Positions 52,401-60,578 are shown, numbered from the stretch's first letter. The stretch: 64,000 bases of DNA from an uncultured Bacteroidia bacterium (GCA_902780935.1 CACZHP010000015.1:43099-107098); one strand, 5' to 3'. The notes: a model not told the origin generated them from the sequence alone. Made by a program: numbers and translations.

Positions 52401-52493
52401 GACTGTGTTCTGGGCGTACATGGAGATCCATGCTCCGCACATGATTAGCCCGGTCAACAGCAGCTTAAGCGCTGAAAAGGCATTTTTTCGCAT
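49449..52493 (-). CDS. susC: SusC-family TonB-dependent outer-membrane transporter
   Basis: A 1014-residue TonB-dependent receptor. A signal peptide is followed by a carboxypeptidase-regulatory-like domain (VRGTVKDENGEPVIGASIML, about residues 32-51), then the plug domain with the SusC signatures (LQGMIAGLQVTRSSGEPG, DPLVIIDGVPG, VLKDAASASIYGSRAAAGVILITT) and a 22-strand barrel ending GVNVKF. A DVNGDGKINADDKVKMGNS segment in the barrel is a Ca-binding-like insertion commonly found in SusC. It imports glycan fragments with SusD. First gene of the four-gene minus-strand operon. No regulator (ECF sigma, hybrid kinase) lies adjacent. Confidence 0.97.
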   Translation of the reverse strand: MRKNAFSALKLLLTGLIMCGAWISMYAQNTVRGTVKDENGEPVIGASIMLVEDATKGAIADENGAFSIAVQRGNTLRVSSIGFKTKDVKVGSSTVLNIVLETDINLLDNAVAIGYGTARKGDLTGSISSVRGENVEERSQQMLSNALQGMIAGLQVTRSSGEPGGSGTIRIHGVTTMSDNDPLVIIDGVPGTLDDVAAEDVQDIAVLKDAASASIYGSRAAAGVILITTRRAQENKFSVDYNYSYAIDKPTARPALTNATDWMRIVDDLKYNDGASSPFSEYTEEYINSYAANNAKDPYHYPDTDWTKVLLKNTTSHQRHNMSITGGRENLRTKFTMNYQKGDGYYMYRGHERYSGRLNNDWQISKWLKANVDLDFSLSEFTSPANNSVVYWAYIAAPIYGPYWEDGRYADVKDGANPLAGFTEGGISKGNYYRLGGKIQFDITPFKDFKITTIFAPRFSFNKNKRFNKAVYVEKEDGTRILSEINRSTDLNETRNDNHAYTYQAYANYTKKFGDHSFNLMVGYEGYKREWENLGASRTKYLLDNYPYLNIGPEDYQFNSGSAGHNAYQSGFGRLMYSFRNKYMLQANFRADGSSRFASECRWGYFPSVSAGWVISEEPWFKNNVVSYMKLRGSWGQLGNERIGSEFPYQAAISFGNSYMMNKDGSVTALQNAAQVYYAFRDITWETTTSTGVGFDANFLDGRLRASADYYHKKTENMLLTLGFPSYAGYSAPSQNAGDMYTNGWDLEIGWSDRKGDFSYGISANLSDYRSKMGYVGDKRTINGNNIIEEGSYYNEWFIYKTDGLIQNQEELAPGGQRIPTYSGNDKPGDIKYVDVNGDGKINADDKVKMGNSLPEYLYGGNVFLGWKNWDFNMSFQGIGHQNKLFQYYWIQPYKNQWGSAPQILVGNYWRIGDDAANKTAKYPRVTYTNTGSQSAGSDYWMFNGAYFRVKNITLGYTLPKAIMDKTFIKSLRVYANVTDLPAISNFPKGWDPEVGNTSDFISTSFIFGVNVKF

Positions 52494-52612
52494 AAATTAA
52501 TTGGTTATAAGTGTTTAAAAAGAACTTCGCTTTTTGTAGTTTTCTTTCGCAATTTAATCATTTTTTATCATTTTGGTCATATTTGTTATAAAAAAGTAGA
52601 ATTCTTGGCTTA

Positions 52613-52644
52613 TTTGTGTTTTTCTCAAATCTTGAGTAACTTCG
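52613..52644 (+). promoter_or_regulatory. Putative promoter of metY-metX
   Basis: TTTG (52613-52616), a 20-base spacer and TAACTTCG (52637-52644; one mismatch to TAnnTTTG) lie 28 bases before the metY ATG. The remaining AT-rich sequence 52494-52612 upstream of susC has no clear sigma-ABfr promoter on the minus strand and no riboswitch that I could recognise. Confidence 0.5.
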
Positions 52645-52672
52645 ACCCCCTGAAATAACGGACGTAACATCA

Positions 52673-53968
52673 ATGGCTAAAGAGAAGAAGACTCCCGGCA
52701 TCGGTACGCTTTGTGTACAAGCCGGTTACAAGCCCGGGAAGGGTGAACCAAGGCAGATTCCCATCATCCAGAGCACGACCTTCAAATACGAGACTTCCGA
52801 CCAGATGGGCCGGCTTTTCGACCTTGAGGACAGCGGATATTTCTACACCAGGCTTCAGAATCCCACCAACGACATGGTGGCCGCCCAGATCGCTGCCCTG
52901 GAGGGTGGAGTCGCGGCGATGCTGACTTCCTCCGGCCAGGCGGCGAACCTTTTCGCATGCCTGAATATCTGCTCGGCAGGAGACCACATCGTCAGCGCCG
53001 GCAACATCTACGGCGGGACTTTCAACCTGCTCGGAACCTCACTGGCGAAGATGGGGATCGAGGTGACATTCATCTCCCCGGACGCTTCCGAGGAAGAGAT
53101 CAGCGCCGCCTTCAGACCCGAGACCAAGCTCCTGTTCGGTGAGACCCTTTCCAATCCCGGAGTGGAAATGCTTGACATAGAGAAGTTCGCGCGCATCGCC
53201 CACAGCCACGGTGTGCCGCTTGTGATCGACAACACCTTCGCGACTCCGGTGCTGTGCAGGCCTTTTGAATATGGAGCCGACATAGTCACTCACTCAACCA
53301 CAAAATACATGGACGGTCACGGGGTGACCGTAGGAGGAGCGCTCGTGGACAGCGGCAACTTCGACTGGGACGCCCACGCTGATAAATATCCCGGCCTTTG
53401 CTCCCCCGACCCGTCCTATCACGGACTGATCTACACCAAGGCATTCGGAAAGGCGGCCTTCATCACCAAGGCCACAAGTCAGCTGATGAGGGATCTCGGC
53501 TCGATCCAGAGCCCGCAGAACGCCTTCTATCTCCACCTCGGCCTGCAGAGCCTCCACGTCAGGATCGCCCGCCACAGCGAGAGCGCCCAGAAGGTGGCCG
53601 AGTACCTGGTGAACCATCCTGATGTCGCATGGGTCCGTTATCCCGGTCTCAAGGACGACCCTCACCATGAGCTGGCCGCCAAATACCTGAAAGCATTCAG
53701 CGGGGTCATGTGCGTAGGGCTCAAAGGTGGCCGCGAGTTTGACAACCGCTTCATGGACTCTCTCAAGCTCATCACCATCGAGACCCATGTGGCTGACTGC
53801 CACACCTGTATCCTCCATCCAGCCTCACACACCCATCGCCAGCTGACTGACGAGCAACTCCGGGCGGCGGGGATCGCCCCCGACCTGATGCGCCTGAGCA
53901 TCGGCCTGGAGGATCCTGAGGACATCATTTACGACATCGAGCAGGCCCTCGCCGCCGCACATGAATAG
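52673..53968 (+). CDS. metY: O-acetylhomoserine sulfhydrylase (aminocarboxypropyltransferase)
   Basis: A 431-residue PLP enzyme of the Cys/Met metabolism class that makes homocysteine from O-acetylhomoserine and sulfide. Characteristic blocks: SGYFYTRLQNPTNDMVA, LTSSGQAANL, VIDNTFATPVLCRPFEYGADI and the PLP lysine in HSTTKYMDGHG (about residue 207). Length and the first-gene position before metX support metY rather than cystathionine gamma-synthase. Its last codons overlap the start of metX by eight bases. Confidence 0.92.
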   Translation: MAKEKKTPGIGTLCVQAGYKPGKGEPRQIPIIQSTTFKYETSDQMGRLFDLEDSGYFYTRLQNPTNDMVAAQIAALEGGVAAMLTSSGQAANLFACLNICSAGDHIVSAGNIYGGTFNLLGTSLAKMGIEVTFISPDASEEEISAAFRPETKLLFGETLSNPGVEMLDIEKFARIAHSHGVPLVIDNTFATPVLCRPFEYGADIVTHSTTKYMDGHGVTVGGALVDSGNFDWDAHADKYPGLCSPDPSYHGLIYTKAFGKAAFITKATSQLMRDLGSIQSPQNAFYLHLGLQSLHVRIARHSESAQKVAEYLVNHPDVAWVRYPGLKDDPHHELAAKYLKAFSGVMCVGLKGGREFDNRFMDSLKLITIETHVADCHTCILHPASHTHRQLTDEQLRAAGIAPDLMRLSIGLEDPEDIIYDIEQALAAAHE

Positions 53969-54968
53969 AAATTCCCTAATAATCGACCGACTCGACCTCG
54001 AGGCAGGCGGTTCCATTGAGCCGCTGGAGATCGTCTATCACACCTCCGGAACCCGGGGCGGCAAGGTGGTGTGGATCTGCCACGCGTTGACAGCTAACAG
54101 CGACCCCGAGGACTGGTGGCCTGGAATGGTCGGTCCCGGCAAGGCCATCGACACAGACAAGCATTTCGTTATCTGCGCCAATATTCCCGGATCACCTTAC
54201 GGCAGCACTGGACCGGCCTCGATAAACCCGAAGACCGGAAAGCCCTACATGCTGGACTTCCCTGCACTGACCCTCAGGGACATGACAGCGGCATCCCAAA
54301 TTGTGCGGAAGCATCTGGGAATCGAGAAGATAGACCTTCTGATCGGCAGCTCGATCGGAGGATTCCAAGCCATAGAGTGGGCTGTCTCCGAGCCGGATCT
54401 TTTCAAGAATGCCCTGTTCATCGCGACCGCTCCGAGGATCTCCCCTTGGATGACAGCCTGGATGGAGGCACAAAGGATGGCCCTTGAGGCAGACCAGACT
54501 TTCCGACAGGCAAAGGACCTTTCAGGAGGAGCGAACGGCCTGCGTTGCGCGAGGGCCCAGGCCCTTATCTCCTACCGTTGTTTCGAGGGATTCGAGATCA
54601 GGCAGAGTGAGCCTGACCCCGATTGCCTGTTCGCCGGCAGGGCGGCCTCTTACGAGCGTCACCAGGGAGACAAACTCGTGAACAGGAATTTCGACGCGTA
54701 TTCCTACTGGACCATCGCCAACGCCATGGACAGCCATAATGTCGGCCGCGGAAGAGGAGGTGTCGAGGCGGCCCTGGGAAGGATAACCGCCAATACCACA
54801 GTCATTTCCATCGACACCGACGGGATATTCCCTCCTATGGAGATCGAGCGTTGGGCGCCAATGATCCCCGGATCCAGGCACATCGGCATCACCTCGAAAT
54901 TCGGCCATGACGGCTTCCTTCTCGAGAACGACCTCCTGACGGAAATCATCTCCCCGATCCTGGGATAA
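53961..54968 (+). CDS. metX: Homoserine O-acetyltransferase
   Basis: A 335-residue alpha/beta-hydrolase-fold acetyltransferase that activates homoserine with acetyl-CoA. Catalytic triad visible: Ser in IGSSIGGFQAIEW (nucleophile elbow GSSIGG), Asp in SIDTDGIFPP and His in FGHDGFLLEN. ALTANSDPEDWW and SPYGSTGPASINP are family blocks. Translationally coupled to metY (ATGAATAG overlap). Its stop codon directly abuts the stop of the convergent cation-efflux gene. Shorter than E. coli-type MetA is irrelevant; the fold is MetX. Confidence 0.93.
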   Translation: MNRNSLIIDRLDLEAGGSIEPLEIVYHTSGTRGGKVVWICHALTANSDPEDWWPGMVGPGKAIDTDKHFVICANIPGSPYGSTGPASINPKTGKPYMLDFPALTLRDMTAASQIVRKHLGIEKIDLLIGSSIGGFQAIEWAVSEPDLFKNALFIATAPRISPWMTAWMEAQRMALEADQTFRQAKDLSGGANGLRCARAQALISYRCFEGFEIRQSEPDPDCLFAGRAASYERHQGDKLVNRNFDAYSYWTIANAMDSHNVGRGRGGVEAALGRITANTTVISIDTDGIFPPMEIERWAPMIPGSRHIGITSKFGHDGFLLENDLLTEIISPILG

Positions 54969-55868
54969 TCAGTGTTTTTCAAAGGGTTTGATGGGTTCGA
55001 CGTGGACGACGACATGGGTCTCCTCGCCGAACTTATCTTTCAGGGCCTTCTCGATGTAATGGGTCCTGGAATGGGCGTCGAGCAAGGAGGTGCTCCCGTC
55101 CATCCGGATGTGCATCTCGATAGCGTAACGGTTGCCGATGCGCCGGGTTTTAAGGTTATGCGGATCCTCAACGTCGGGGAACGAGGTGACAATATCCAAT
55201 ATCTCCTTCTCAACTTCCTTAGGCAGAGAAGCTTCCATCAACTCGCCGAAACTTTGGGAAAGAAGTTTCCAAGCTGTCCTGATTATGAATATTCCAACCA
55301 CAGCGGAGGCCAAAGGGTCGAGAATGGTCCACTTGTCGCCAAGAAGGATCGCACCGCCGATGCCGATCAAGGTTCCGATCGACGAGAGGGCGTCGCTGCG
55401 ATGGTGCCAAGCGTTAGCCTCAAGGGCGGAAGACTGCAGGCTCCTGCCTTTATGGACGGTATATTGGTAAGCCCCCTCTTTCAGGACTATCGAGAGTACC
55501 GCCGCCCAAAGGGCTATCATTCCGGGCTTGGGAATTATCTGTCCGCCAAAGAAATGGACAAGGGCGACTCCTGCCTGATAGAGGATTCCCAGCGCCACTA
55601 CGAGAAGCGCCACACCGATAAACGCCGTCGCGAGGGTCTCGAACTTCCCGTGGCCATATTCATACTTCTTGTCGGCGGGCTTGCCGCTGATTTTCACGAA
55701 TATGATAACCACGGCGTCAGTCAGGAGATCGGAGAGCGAATGGATGGCGTCCGAGGTCATGGCGGCGCTTCGTCCGAGGATTCCCGCCACGAACTTGAAA
55801 GCGGTCAGCACCACATTGACCACGCTTCCGACGAGCGTCACCCGCGTTATTTCCTTCTCCCTGTCCAT
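54969..55868 (-). CDS. Cation diffusion facilitator (CDF) metal efflux protein
   Basis: A 299-residue CDF transporter with six membrane segments and a cytoplasmic C-terminal domain. The metal sites are in TSDAIHSLSDLLTD (about residues 38-51) and WHHRSDALSSIG (about 156-167), with EYGHGKFETL following. It should export Zn2+, Fe2+ or similar divalent cations using the proton gradient. Encoded four bases after the cysteine-desulfidase gene, perhaps balancing iron or zinc linked to the same pathway. Confidence 0.92.
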   Translation of the reverse strand: MDREKEITRVTLVGSVVNVVLTAFKFVAGILGRSAAMTSDAIHSLSDLLTDAVVIIFVKISGKPADKKYEYGHGKFETLATAFIGVALLVVALGILYQAGVALVHFFGGQIIPKPGMIALWAAVLSIVLKEGAYQYTVHKGRSLQSSALEANAWHHRSDALSSIGTLIGIGGAILLGDKWTILDPLASAVVGIFIIRTAWKLLSQSFGELMEASLPKEVEKEILDIVTSFPDVEDPHNLKTRRIGNRYAIEMHIRMDGSTSLLDAHSRTHYIEKALKDKFGEETHVVVHVEPIKPFEKH

Positions 55869-55872
55869 ACGC

Positions 55873-57201
55873 CTACTTGCATAACATGATGTCCAGAATC
55901 ATGCGGTCCGTGGTTTTCATGCCGGCCGAGCCGATGGCTCCCACGTTCCGGATGGTCTTTTCCACGTCGTCCTCGACGATGCCGTCAGTGGAGGGTATGC
56001 AGGTGCCTCGAAGGGCCAGAACGGCCGACTGCACGGCGCAGGACACTCCAGAGGCCACCTTCATGGCGCAGCCGACCTTGGCTCCGTCGCAGACCATACC
56101 GGTAATATTACCTGCCATGTTCTTGATCGCGTAACAGACTTGGTTGAAGTCCCCGCCCCGCAGATAAACTATGCCGCAGGCGCTGCCTGTAGATGCCACC
56201 ACGCAGCCGCACAGGGCGCTGAGCTTCCCAAGGTAATGCTTGATGTGGATGGCCACGAGATTACTTAGGATAAGCGCACGAGCCAGGGGCTCATCGGCCA
56301 CATTATACTTCAAAGCGTAAGCGATCACGGGCATGCTCACAGTGATGCCTTGGTTGCCGCTGCCGCTGTTGCTCATGGCGGGAAGGGTGCTGCCGGCCAT
56401 GCGGGCGTCCGAAGCGGCGGCCGTCATACCCATAGCATAACTCATATAATCGTCCCCGAAAACCTCTTTCTGGTTCTCCCTGATGGCCTTCCCCACTTTC
56501 AGTCCGTAATCCCCCTTAAGCCCTTCTTCAGCCAAAGCGAGATTGAGGTCACGGTCTCCAAGGATGAAAGAAATGCTGTCATACGGGGCCGAAAGAGCGA
56601 AATCCCAAATATCCTTAACCGTAAGGTCGTAGGAATCCGGGGCATGGTCTTCCGCAGCGGCGGCGCTTTCAGAACTCATCAGGATGTGATTGGCGAAACT
56701 GGTCTCCACTATTCGGTCGTGGTCGTCTTCAATCACGGCATAGGCATGAGGATCCACCTCGGCGCTGGCCTCCAGGCCACCTTCCACGGAAACTGTCGCT
56801 TTTACATACAGAAGGTGCTCTGTGTCAGCTACTGAAATATGCACACAGCCCTTTGAGACAAGCTCCTTGGCTCTTTCCACGGCCTTCGGAGTCAGACCCC
56901 TGAGGACTTCCAGGCCACGGGACGAATCACCGCACACGGCGCCAAGGGCGGCCGCTACCGGAAGGCCCACCATGCCGGTGCCAGGAATCCCCACTCCCAT
57001 GCCGTTTTTAAGGATATTCCCGCTTACGGAAATATCCAGCCGGAAATCCGCCAGCATGCGCCAACTGTCACAGCATGAGCAGTTTTCGCTTATAATTTCC
57101 GCAGCCTTGGCGACAGCCAGGGCTACGGCAATCGGCTCCGTGCAGCCCAATGCGGGCTTTACTTCTCGCTTAATAAGGGCTATTATTTCTTCACCAGTCA
57201 T
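55873..57201 (-). CDS. cyuA: L-cysteine desulfidase (CyuA/UPF0597 family)
   Basis: A 442-residue enzyme of the UPF0597/serine-dehydratase-alpha-like family, which in E. coli (CyuA, formerly YhaM) and in methanogens (CdsB) breaks cysteine down to pyruvate, ammonia and sulfide using an iron-sulfur cluster. Conserved KPALGCTEPIAVALAVAKAA (Cys about residue 19), GSGNQGITVSMPV and the cysteines of MVCDGAKVGCAMK fit cluster binding. It is in line with the two-component genes upstream (5-base spacer to the kinase) and with the CDF gene downstream. Confidence 0.85.
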   Translation of the reverse strand: MTGEEIIALIKREVKPALGCTEPIAVALAVAKAAEIISENCSCCDSWRMLADFRLDISVSGNILKNGMGVGIPGTGMVGLPVAAALGAVCGDSSRGLEVLRGLTPKAVERAKELVSKGCVHISVADTEHLLYVKATVSVEGGLEASAEVDPHAYAVIEDDHDRIVETSFANHILMSSESAAAAEDHAPDSYDLTVKDIWDFALSAPYDSISFILGDRDLNLALAEEGLKGDYGLKVGKAIRENQKEVFGDDYMSYAMGMTAAASDARMAGSTLPAMSNSGSGNQGITVSMPVIAYALKYNVADEPLARALILSNLVAIHIKHYLGKLSALCGCVVASTGSACGIVYLRGGDFNQVCYAIKNMAGNITGMVCDGAKVGCAMKVASGVSCAVQSAVLALRGTCIPSTDGIVEDDVEKTIRNVGAIGSAGMKTTDRMILDIMLCK

Positions 57202-57206
57202 AATAA

Positions 57207-58082
57207 TTACCTGAAAACCATTTGGAATACCGTCTGCCGGTCATCGCTGCGGAGCAGCTCGATAGTGCCGTTATGGTTCCGCATAATCTGCCGGGAGATG
57301 GAGAGTCCGATGCCGGACCCCTCTTTCTTGGTAGTATAGAATGGAATGAATATCTGTTCCTGGGCTGAGACGGGAATGGGGTCGCCGTCGTTGGCAACTT
57401 GGACGACCACCTCGTCGTCTTGACCCATTCTGGCGGTAATATCGACATGCTTGGCGCCGGCCTGAAGGGCGTTCTTGATCAGATTGATCAGGATCTGGGA
57501 AATCTGCCCCTCATCAGCATATATCATCAGATCATCCTCTTTGGACTGATACCTGCATACAGCGCCGCAACTGGCCGCGAACTCCTTGTTCAAGGCGATG
57601 ACGCCGTCCATCAGTTCCCGGAGATCCAGAGCTTTGCGCATCGGACGGGCAACGCCGGAGAGCTGCCGGTAGGTCTGCACGAAACCTATCAGGTTCTTGG
57701 ACGAGTCGCTGATGGTTTCCAGCCCCGCCTTGATGTCCAGCTCGCTGTGGCCGTTCTCATCCACTGATTTGGCCATCGCATCGGAAAGAGAGGCAATCGG
57801 CGACACCGTGTTCATGATCTCGTGCGTGAGCACCCGGATGAGTTTGGTCCAGGAGTCCTGCTCGTGGGCCTGCCGCTGCTTCTCGAATATGGTGCGGATG
57901 CGGTTGAGCGTCCTGTTGAAGCGGCTGGTCTCCTTGAAGCGGAAGTTGAGTTCACCATCCTCCATCGCATCCATCATATAGGCCACCTTCTTGATGTCTT
58001 TCTGCCTGGTCCTGAGGAAGGAAACCACCGCCGCGACGGCCGCGACGATAACACAGATCAGTATGCTTATCCAGGGGGACAT
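57207..58082 (-). CDS. Histidine kinase, single membrane segment (NtrB/NtrY-like core)
   Basis: A 291-residue sensor kinase with one N-terminal membrane segment (about residues 5-23), practically no extracytoplasmic sensor, then a dimerisation/phosphoacceptor domain with LTHEIMNTVSPIASLSDAM (His87) and a C-terminal ATPase domain: LINLIKNALQAGA (N box), GSGIGLSISRQIMRNHNG (G box). It probably phosphorylates the sigma-54 response regulator encoded just upstream (three-base spacer). The signal might be membrane-derived or cytoplasmic. Confidence 0.9.
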   Translation of the reverse strand: MSPWISILICVIVAAVAAVVSFLRTRQKDIKKVAYMMDAMEDGELNFRFKETSRFNRTLNRIRTIFEKQRQAHEQDSWTKLIRVLTHEIMNTVSPIASLSDAMAKSVDENGHSELDIKAGLETISDSSKNLIGFVQTYRQLSGVARPMRKALDLRELMDGVIALNKEFAASCGAVCRYQSKEDDLMIYADEGQISQILINLIKNALQAGAKHVDITARMGQDDEVVVQVANDGDPIPVSAQEQIFIPFYTTKKEGSGIGLSISRQIMRNHNGTIELLRSDDRQTVFQMVFR

Positions 58083-58085
58083 AGC

Positions 58086-59477
58086 TTACAGCCCGTACTT
58101 CTTCATTTTGGCGTACATGGTCGGCCGGCTGATGCCCAGCATCTTGGCCGCCGCTGAGATATTCCCTTTGCTCCGCTCCACGGCTTCTCGCACCAGCCGC
58201 TCTTCATCGTTTTCTGTCGTGCCCGACTCCAATCGGACATCGACATCCTCTGCCGTCAGATTCTTCGCTTCGCTCGGAATGACAGGAGGGTCACTCAGAA
58301 TGACTGCCTTTTCGATGCGGTTTTGCAGCTCGCGGATATTCCCGCTCCAGCGGCCACTCTCCAGCACAGCCTTGGCCGATTCATCCAGTCCCGCGACGCT
58401 CCGGTGGTACTTCTCTGCAAACTGGCTGATAAACCTTTCCGCCAACGGCACTATATCTTCCCGTCGATCCCGAAGTGGAGGCAGGACGATATGGACGGTA
58501 TTGATACGGTAGTACAGATCCTCGCGGAAGCGGCCTTCCCGTACCAGTTGCTCCAGGTCCATATTGGTGGCGCAGATAAGCCGAATATTCACAGGGATGG
58601 CTTTGGAGCCGCCCACTCGCACTACACTCCGGTTCTGGATGACACGTAGCAGCTTCGCTTGCAGGTGCAGAGGAATATTGCCGATCTCGTCAAGGAAGAG
58701 CGTTCCGCCATCCGCCTGCTCGAACTTGCCCATGTGGTCTGTATGGGCATCCGTGAAGGCACCTTTGACATGGCCGAAGAGCTCGCTCTCGAACAAAGTC
58801 TCGGTGATGGCTCCCGCATCGACCGCTACCATCGGTTTGCCGCTCCGGATGCTCCTGGCGTGGATCTCACGAGCCAGCACATCCTTCCCGGTACCATTCT
58901 CGCCGGTAATGAGAACTGTGGCATCGGTCGGGGCGATTTTCTCGACCACTTTCCGGATGGCTGCCATGGGTTTGGAAGTGCCCCAGAACATGAGATCCCC
59001 GGACGAGCCGGGGATGACACCGCCCGACATGCCCGTCTCTCCGCCCGTCATGCCCGACCCCGATCGGGCATCCCTCCCCATCGCCTTCCGGGCCTTGTCC
59101 CGCGCCGCCGTCAGCGTCACCACCAGCTTCTCGTTGTCCCAGGGCTTCACGATGAAGTCGAAGGCACCACGCTTCATTCCTTCCACCGCCAAGGCGATGT
59201 CGGCGTATGCGGTGAACAAAACGACTTCCACATCCGGAACCATCTTCTTGAGTTCTCCCGCCCAGTAAAGGCCTTCGTTGCCGGTGTTGATGCTTGTGTT
59301 GAAGTTCATGTCCAGAAGCACCACATCCGGCCGGAACTGCTCCAGTGTAGAAACGAGCGTGGACGGCGAAGGAATCGTCTTCACCTCGGCAAAGTGAAGG
59401 GGCAGCAATATCTCCAGGGCCCTGCGAATGCCCTGATTATCATCTACGACCAGTATTTTACCAATCTTGGACGCCAT
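58086..59477 (-). CDS. NtrC-family response regulator with repeat-derived linkers
   Basis: A 463-residue sigma-54 activator. Receiver domain residues 5-125 with phospho-acceptor Asp56 in VVLLDMNF; AAA+ domain about 165-393 with Walker A GENGTGKD, the sigma-contact loop as GAFTDA (usual GAFTGA) and Walker B LFLDEIGN; C-terminal Fis-type helix-turn-helix ending MYAKMKKYGL. Both inter-domain linkers look atypical: residues 135-161 (DARSGSGMTGG, VIPGSSGDL) and 398-423 (PPVIPSEAKNL, VRLESGTTEN) are translated palindromic repeats. The insertions keep frame, so the protein is probably functional. First gene of the operon with the kinase. Confidence 0.92.
   Translation of the reverse strand: MASKIGKILVVDDNQGIRRALEILLPLHFAEVKTIPSPSTLVSTLEQFRPDVVLLDMNFNTSINTGNEGLYWAGELKKMVPDVEVVLFTAYADIALAVEGMKRGAFDFIVKPWDNEKLVVTLTAARDKARKAMGRDARSGSGMTGGETGMSGGVIPGSSGDLMFWGTSKPMAAIRKVVEKIAPTDATVLITGENGTGKDVLAREIHARSIRSGKPMVAVDAGAITETLFESELFGHVKGAFTDAHTDHMGKFEQADGGTLFLDEIGNIPLHLQAKLLRVIQNRSVVRVGGSKAIPVNIRLICATNMDLEQLVREGRFREDLYYRINTVHIVLPPLRDRREDIVPLAERFISQFAEKYHRSVAGLDESAKAVLESGRWSGNIRELQNRIEKAVILSDPPVIPSEAKNLTAEDVDVRLESGTTENDEERLVREAVERSKGNISAAAKMLGISRPTMYAKMKKYGL
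58215..58281. repeat. Two dispersed repeats in the AAA-HTH linker of the regulator
   Basis: 58219-58240 (GTGCCCGACTCCAATCGGACA) is a diverged copy of the palindrome at 59051-59070, and 58257-58281 is a copy of the GAGCGAAGCGAAGAATCTG repeat also found at 41501-41525. Both are translated, as SGTTEND and VIPSEAKNLT. Confidence 0.75.
58995..59070. repeat. Palindromic repeats in the receiver-AAA linker of the regulator
   Basis: 58995-59015 is ATCCCCGG-acgag-CCGGGGAT (8-bp stem), and 59051-59070 is TGCCCGA-...-TCGGGCA. Both are translated in the regulator's frame as VIPGSSGDL and DARSGSGMTG. Similar words recur in many bacterial genomes as dispersed repeats. Confidence 0.75.
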
Positions 59478-59524
59478 TGTGGAAACGTATGTAGTCTTTT
59501 ACAAAGGTACAACTTTATTCTGAA

Positions 59525-60445
59525 TCACGGCATTTTTGCCTTTAGTCGTTGGCGTGCCTTCGTGACGGAAGCGGGCGAAATGCCCAGGAGTATCGCTTGC
59601 TCGGATACGGAAAACCGCAATTGGGAAAGGATGTAAGTACGGATGTCGCCTTTTGTGAGTCCAGGGTATGCGGCCAGTAGGGATTCAGTAGTAATATTTA
59701 AGGAATTACGGAGCACGCGTTCCAATTCATTCCATTCCCCGTCCTGGATGTACCGGGGAGCGGCGTGAAGTTGCTCCAGAAGATGGTTTTGTCCAGCCAG
59801 CGATTGTATCATGGCATAGGAGTCCACGTCACCTCCCGTGCCAGAGCCCGCCTGAGGAACGAATTTCTCCCGCTCGTCGCCCCCGGCGCGGATGACCATC
59901 AGGAAAGCCCGGACATTTTTCCCGAGGATCCCTGAAACTTGCGGAATGCTGAGAGGGCATCCGCCCCGGGTACAGGCCTGTGCCAGTCCGAGTACGACCA
60001 GAACCATCTGATAATACAGCATCTCAGCGTCATGCCCCTGAAGACCGAAAGAAGAGGTGATGGCGGCAAGACATTCCTGCTTGAATCCGACGGATGTATC
60101 CACATATTTTTCAAATGATTCCGCAGGTTCGTCCACTTCCAAGACAAGCGAGTAAAGCTGAGGCTCATCCATGGCGAACCACAAGAGCGCCATTCCGAAA
60201 CCCTTGAAGGGAGGATTGAGGGAAAACCCTGCGCTTACCCTTCTCCTGTACAGCTCCCGGGCCTCCTTTTTGACGGCATCCCGGACTCCTTGAATGGAGC
60301 CGAAAGACGAAAAGATGGCGTTGGCTCCGCATCCAAGTGCGGCGCAAAGGCTGCGGACGGTGAGTGCCGACAGACCGCCCGAACGCGTCAGGTTCAAGGC
60401 GGCGGAAAGGATTTTTTCTTTAGTAATGGTGACTGGTCTTGCCAT
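59525..60445 (-). CDS. TetR-type regulator with a second helix-turn-helix at the C-terminus
   Basis: A 306-residue putative transcription factor. From MARPVTITKEKILSAALNLTRSGG at 60445 it begins like a TetR DNA-binding domain (EKILSAALNL, LTVRSLCAALGCGANAIFSSFGS, residues about 9-50), followed by a ligand-binding-like helical region with LVLEVDEPAESFEKYVD. The last 60 residues form another helix-turn-helix (DIRTYILSQLRFSVSEQAILLGISPASVTKARQRLKAKM), like those at the ends of Bacteroidetes TPR regulators. Divergent from the outer-membrane protein gene at 60608, which it may regulate. The upstream in-frame ATG at 60547 is unlikely to be the start. Confidence 0.75.
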   Translation of the reverse strand: MARPVTITKEKILSAALNLTRSGGLSALTVRSLCAALGCGANAIFSSFGSIQGVRDAVKKEARELYRRRVSAGFSLNPPFKGFGMALLWFAMDEPQLYSLVLEVDEPAESFEKYVDTSVGFKQECLAAITSSFGLQGHDAEMLYYQMVLVVLGLAQACTRGGCPLSIPQVSGILGKNVRAFLMVIRAGGDEREKFVPQAGSGTGGDVDSYAMIQSLAGQNHLLEQLHAAPRYIQDGEWNELERVLRNSLNITTESLLAAYPGLTKGDIRTYILSQLRFSVSEQAILLGISPASVTKARQRLKAKMP

Positions 60446-60578
60446 AATAGATGTTCCGAAACAGTTACGTACAAAAATAGGAAAAGTAGCAGTAGTGTCC
60501 AAGGGTTTTAGGGCATAAAGGACTGTCTTGTCCACATAATTGTCCATATCGTTTTTTATTTCGGAACGATGGATACGC

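Noticed and set aside
52494-52672. Possible SAM-type riboswitch before metY
   Set aside because: The leader between the predicted promoter and metY is too short (about 25 bases) and the rest is AT-rich without conserved stems.
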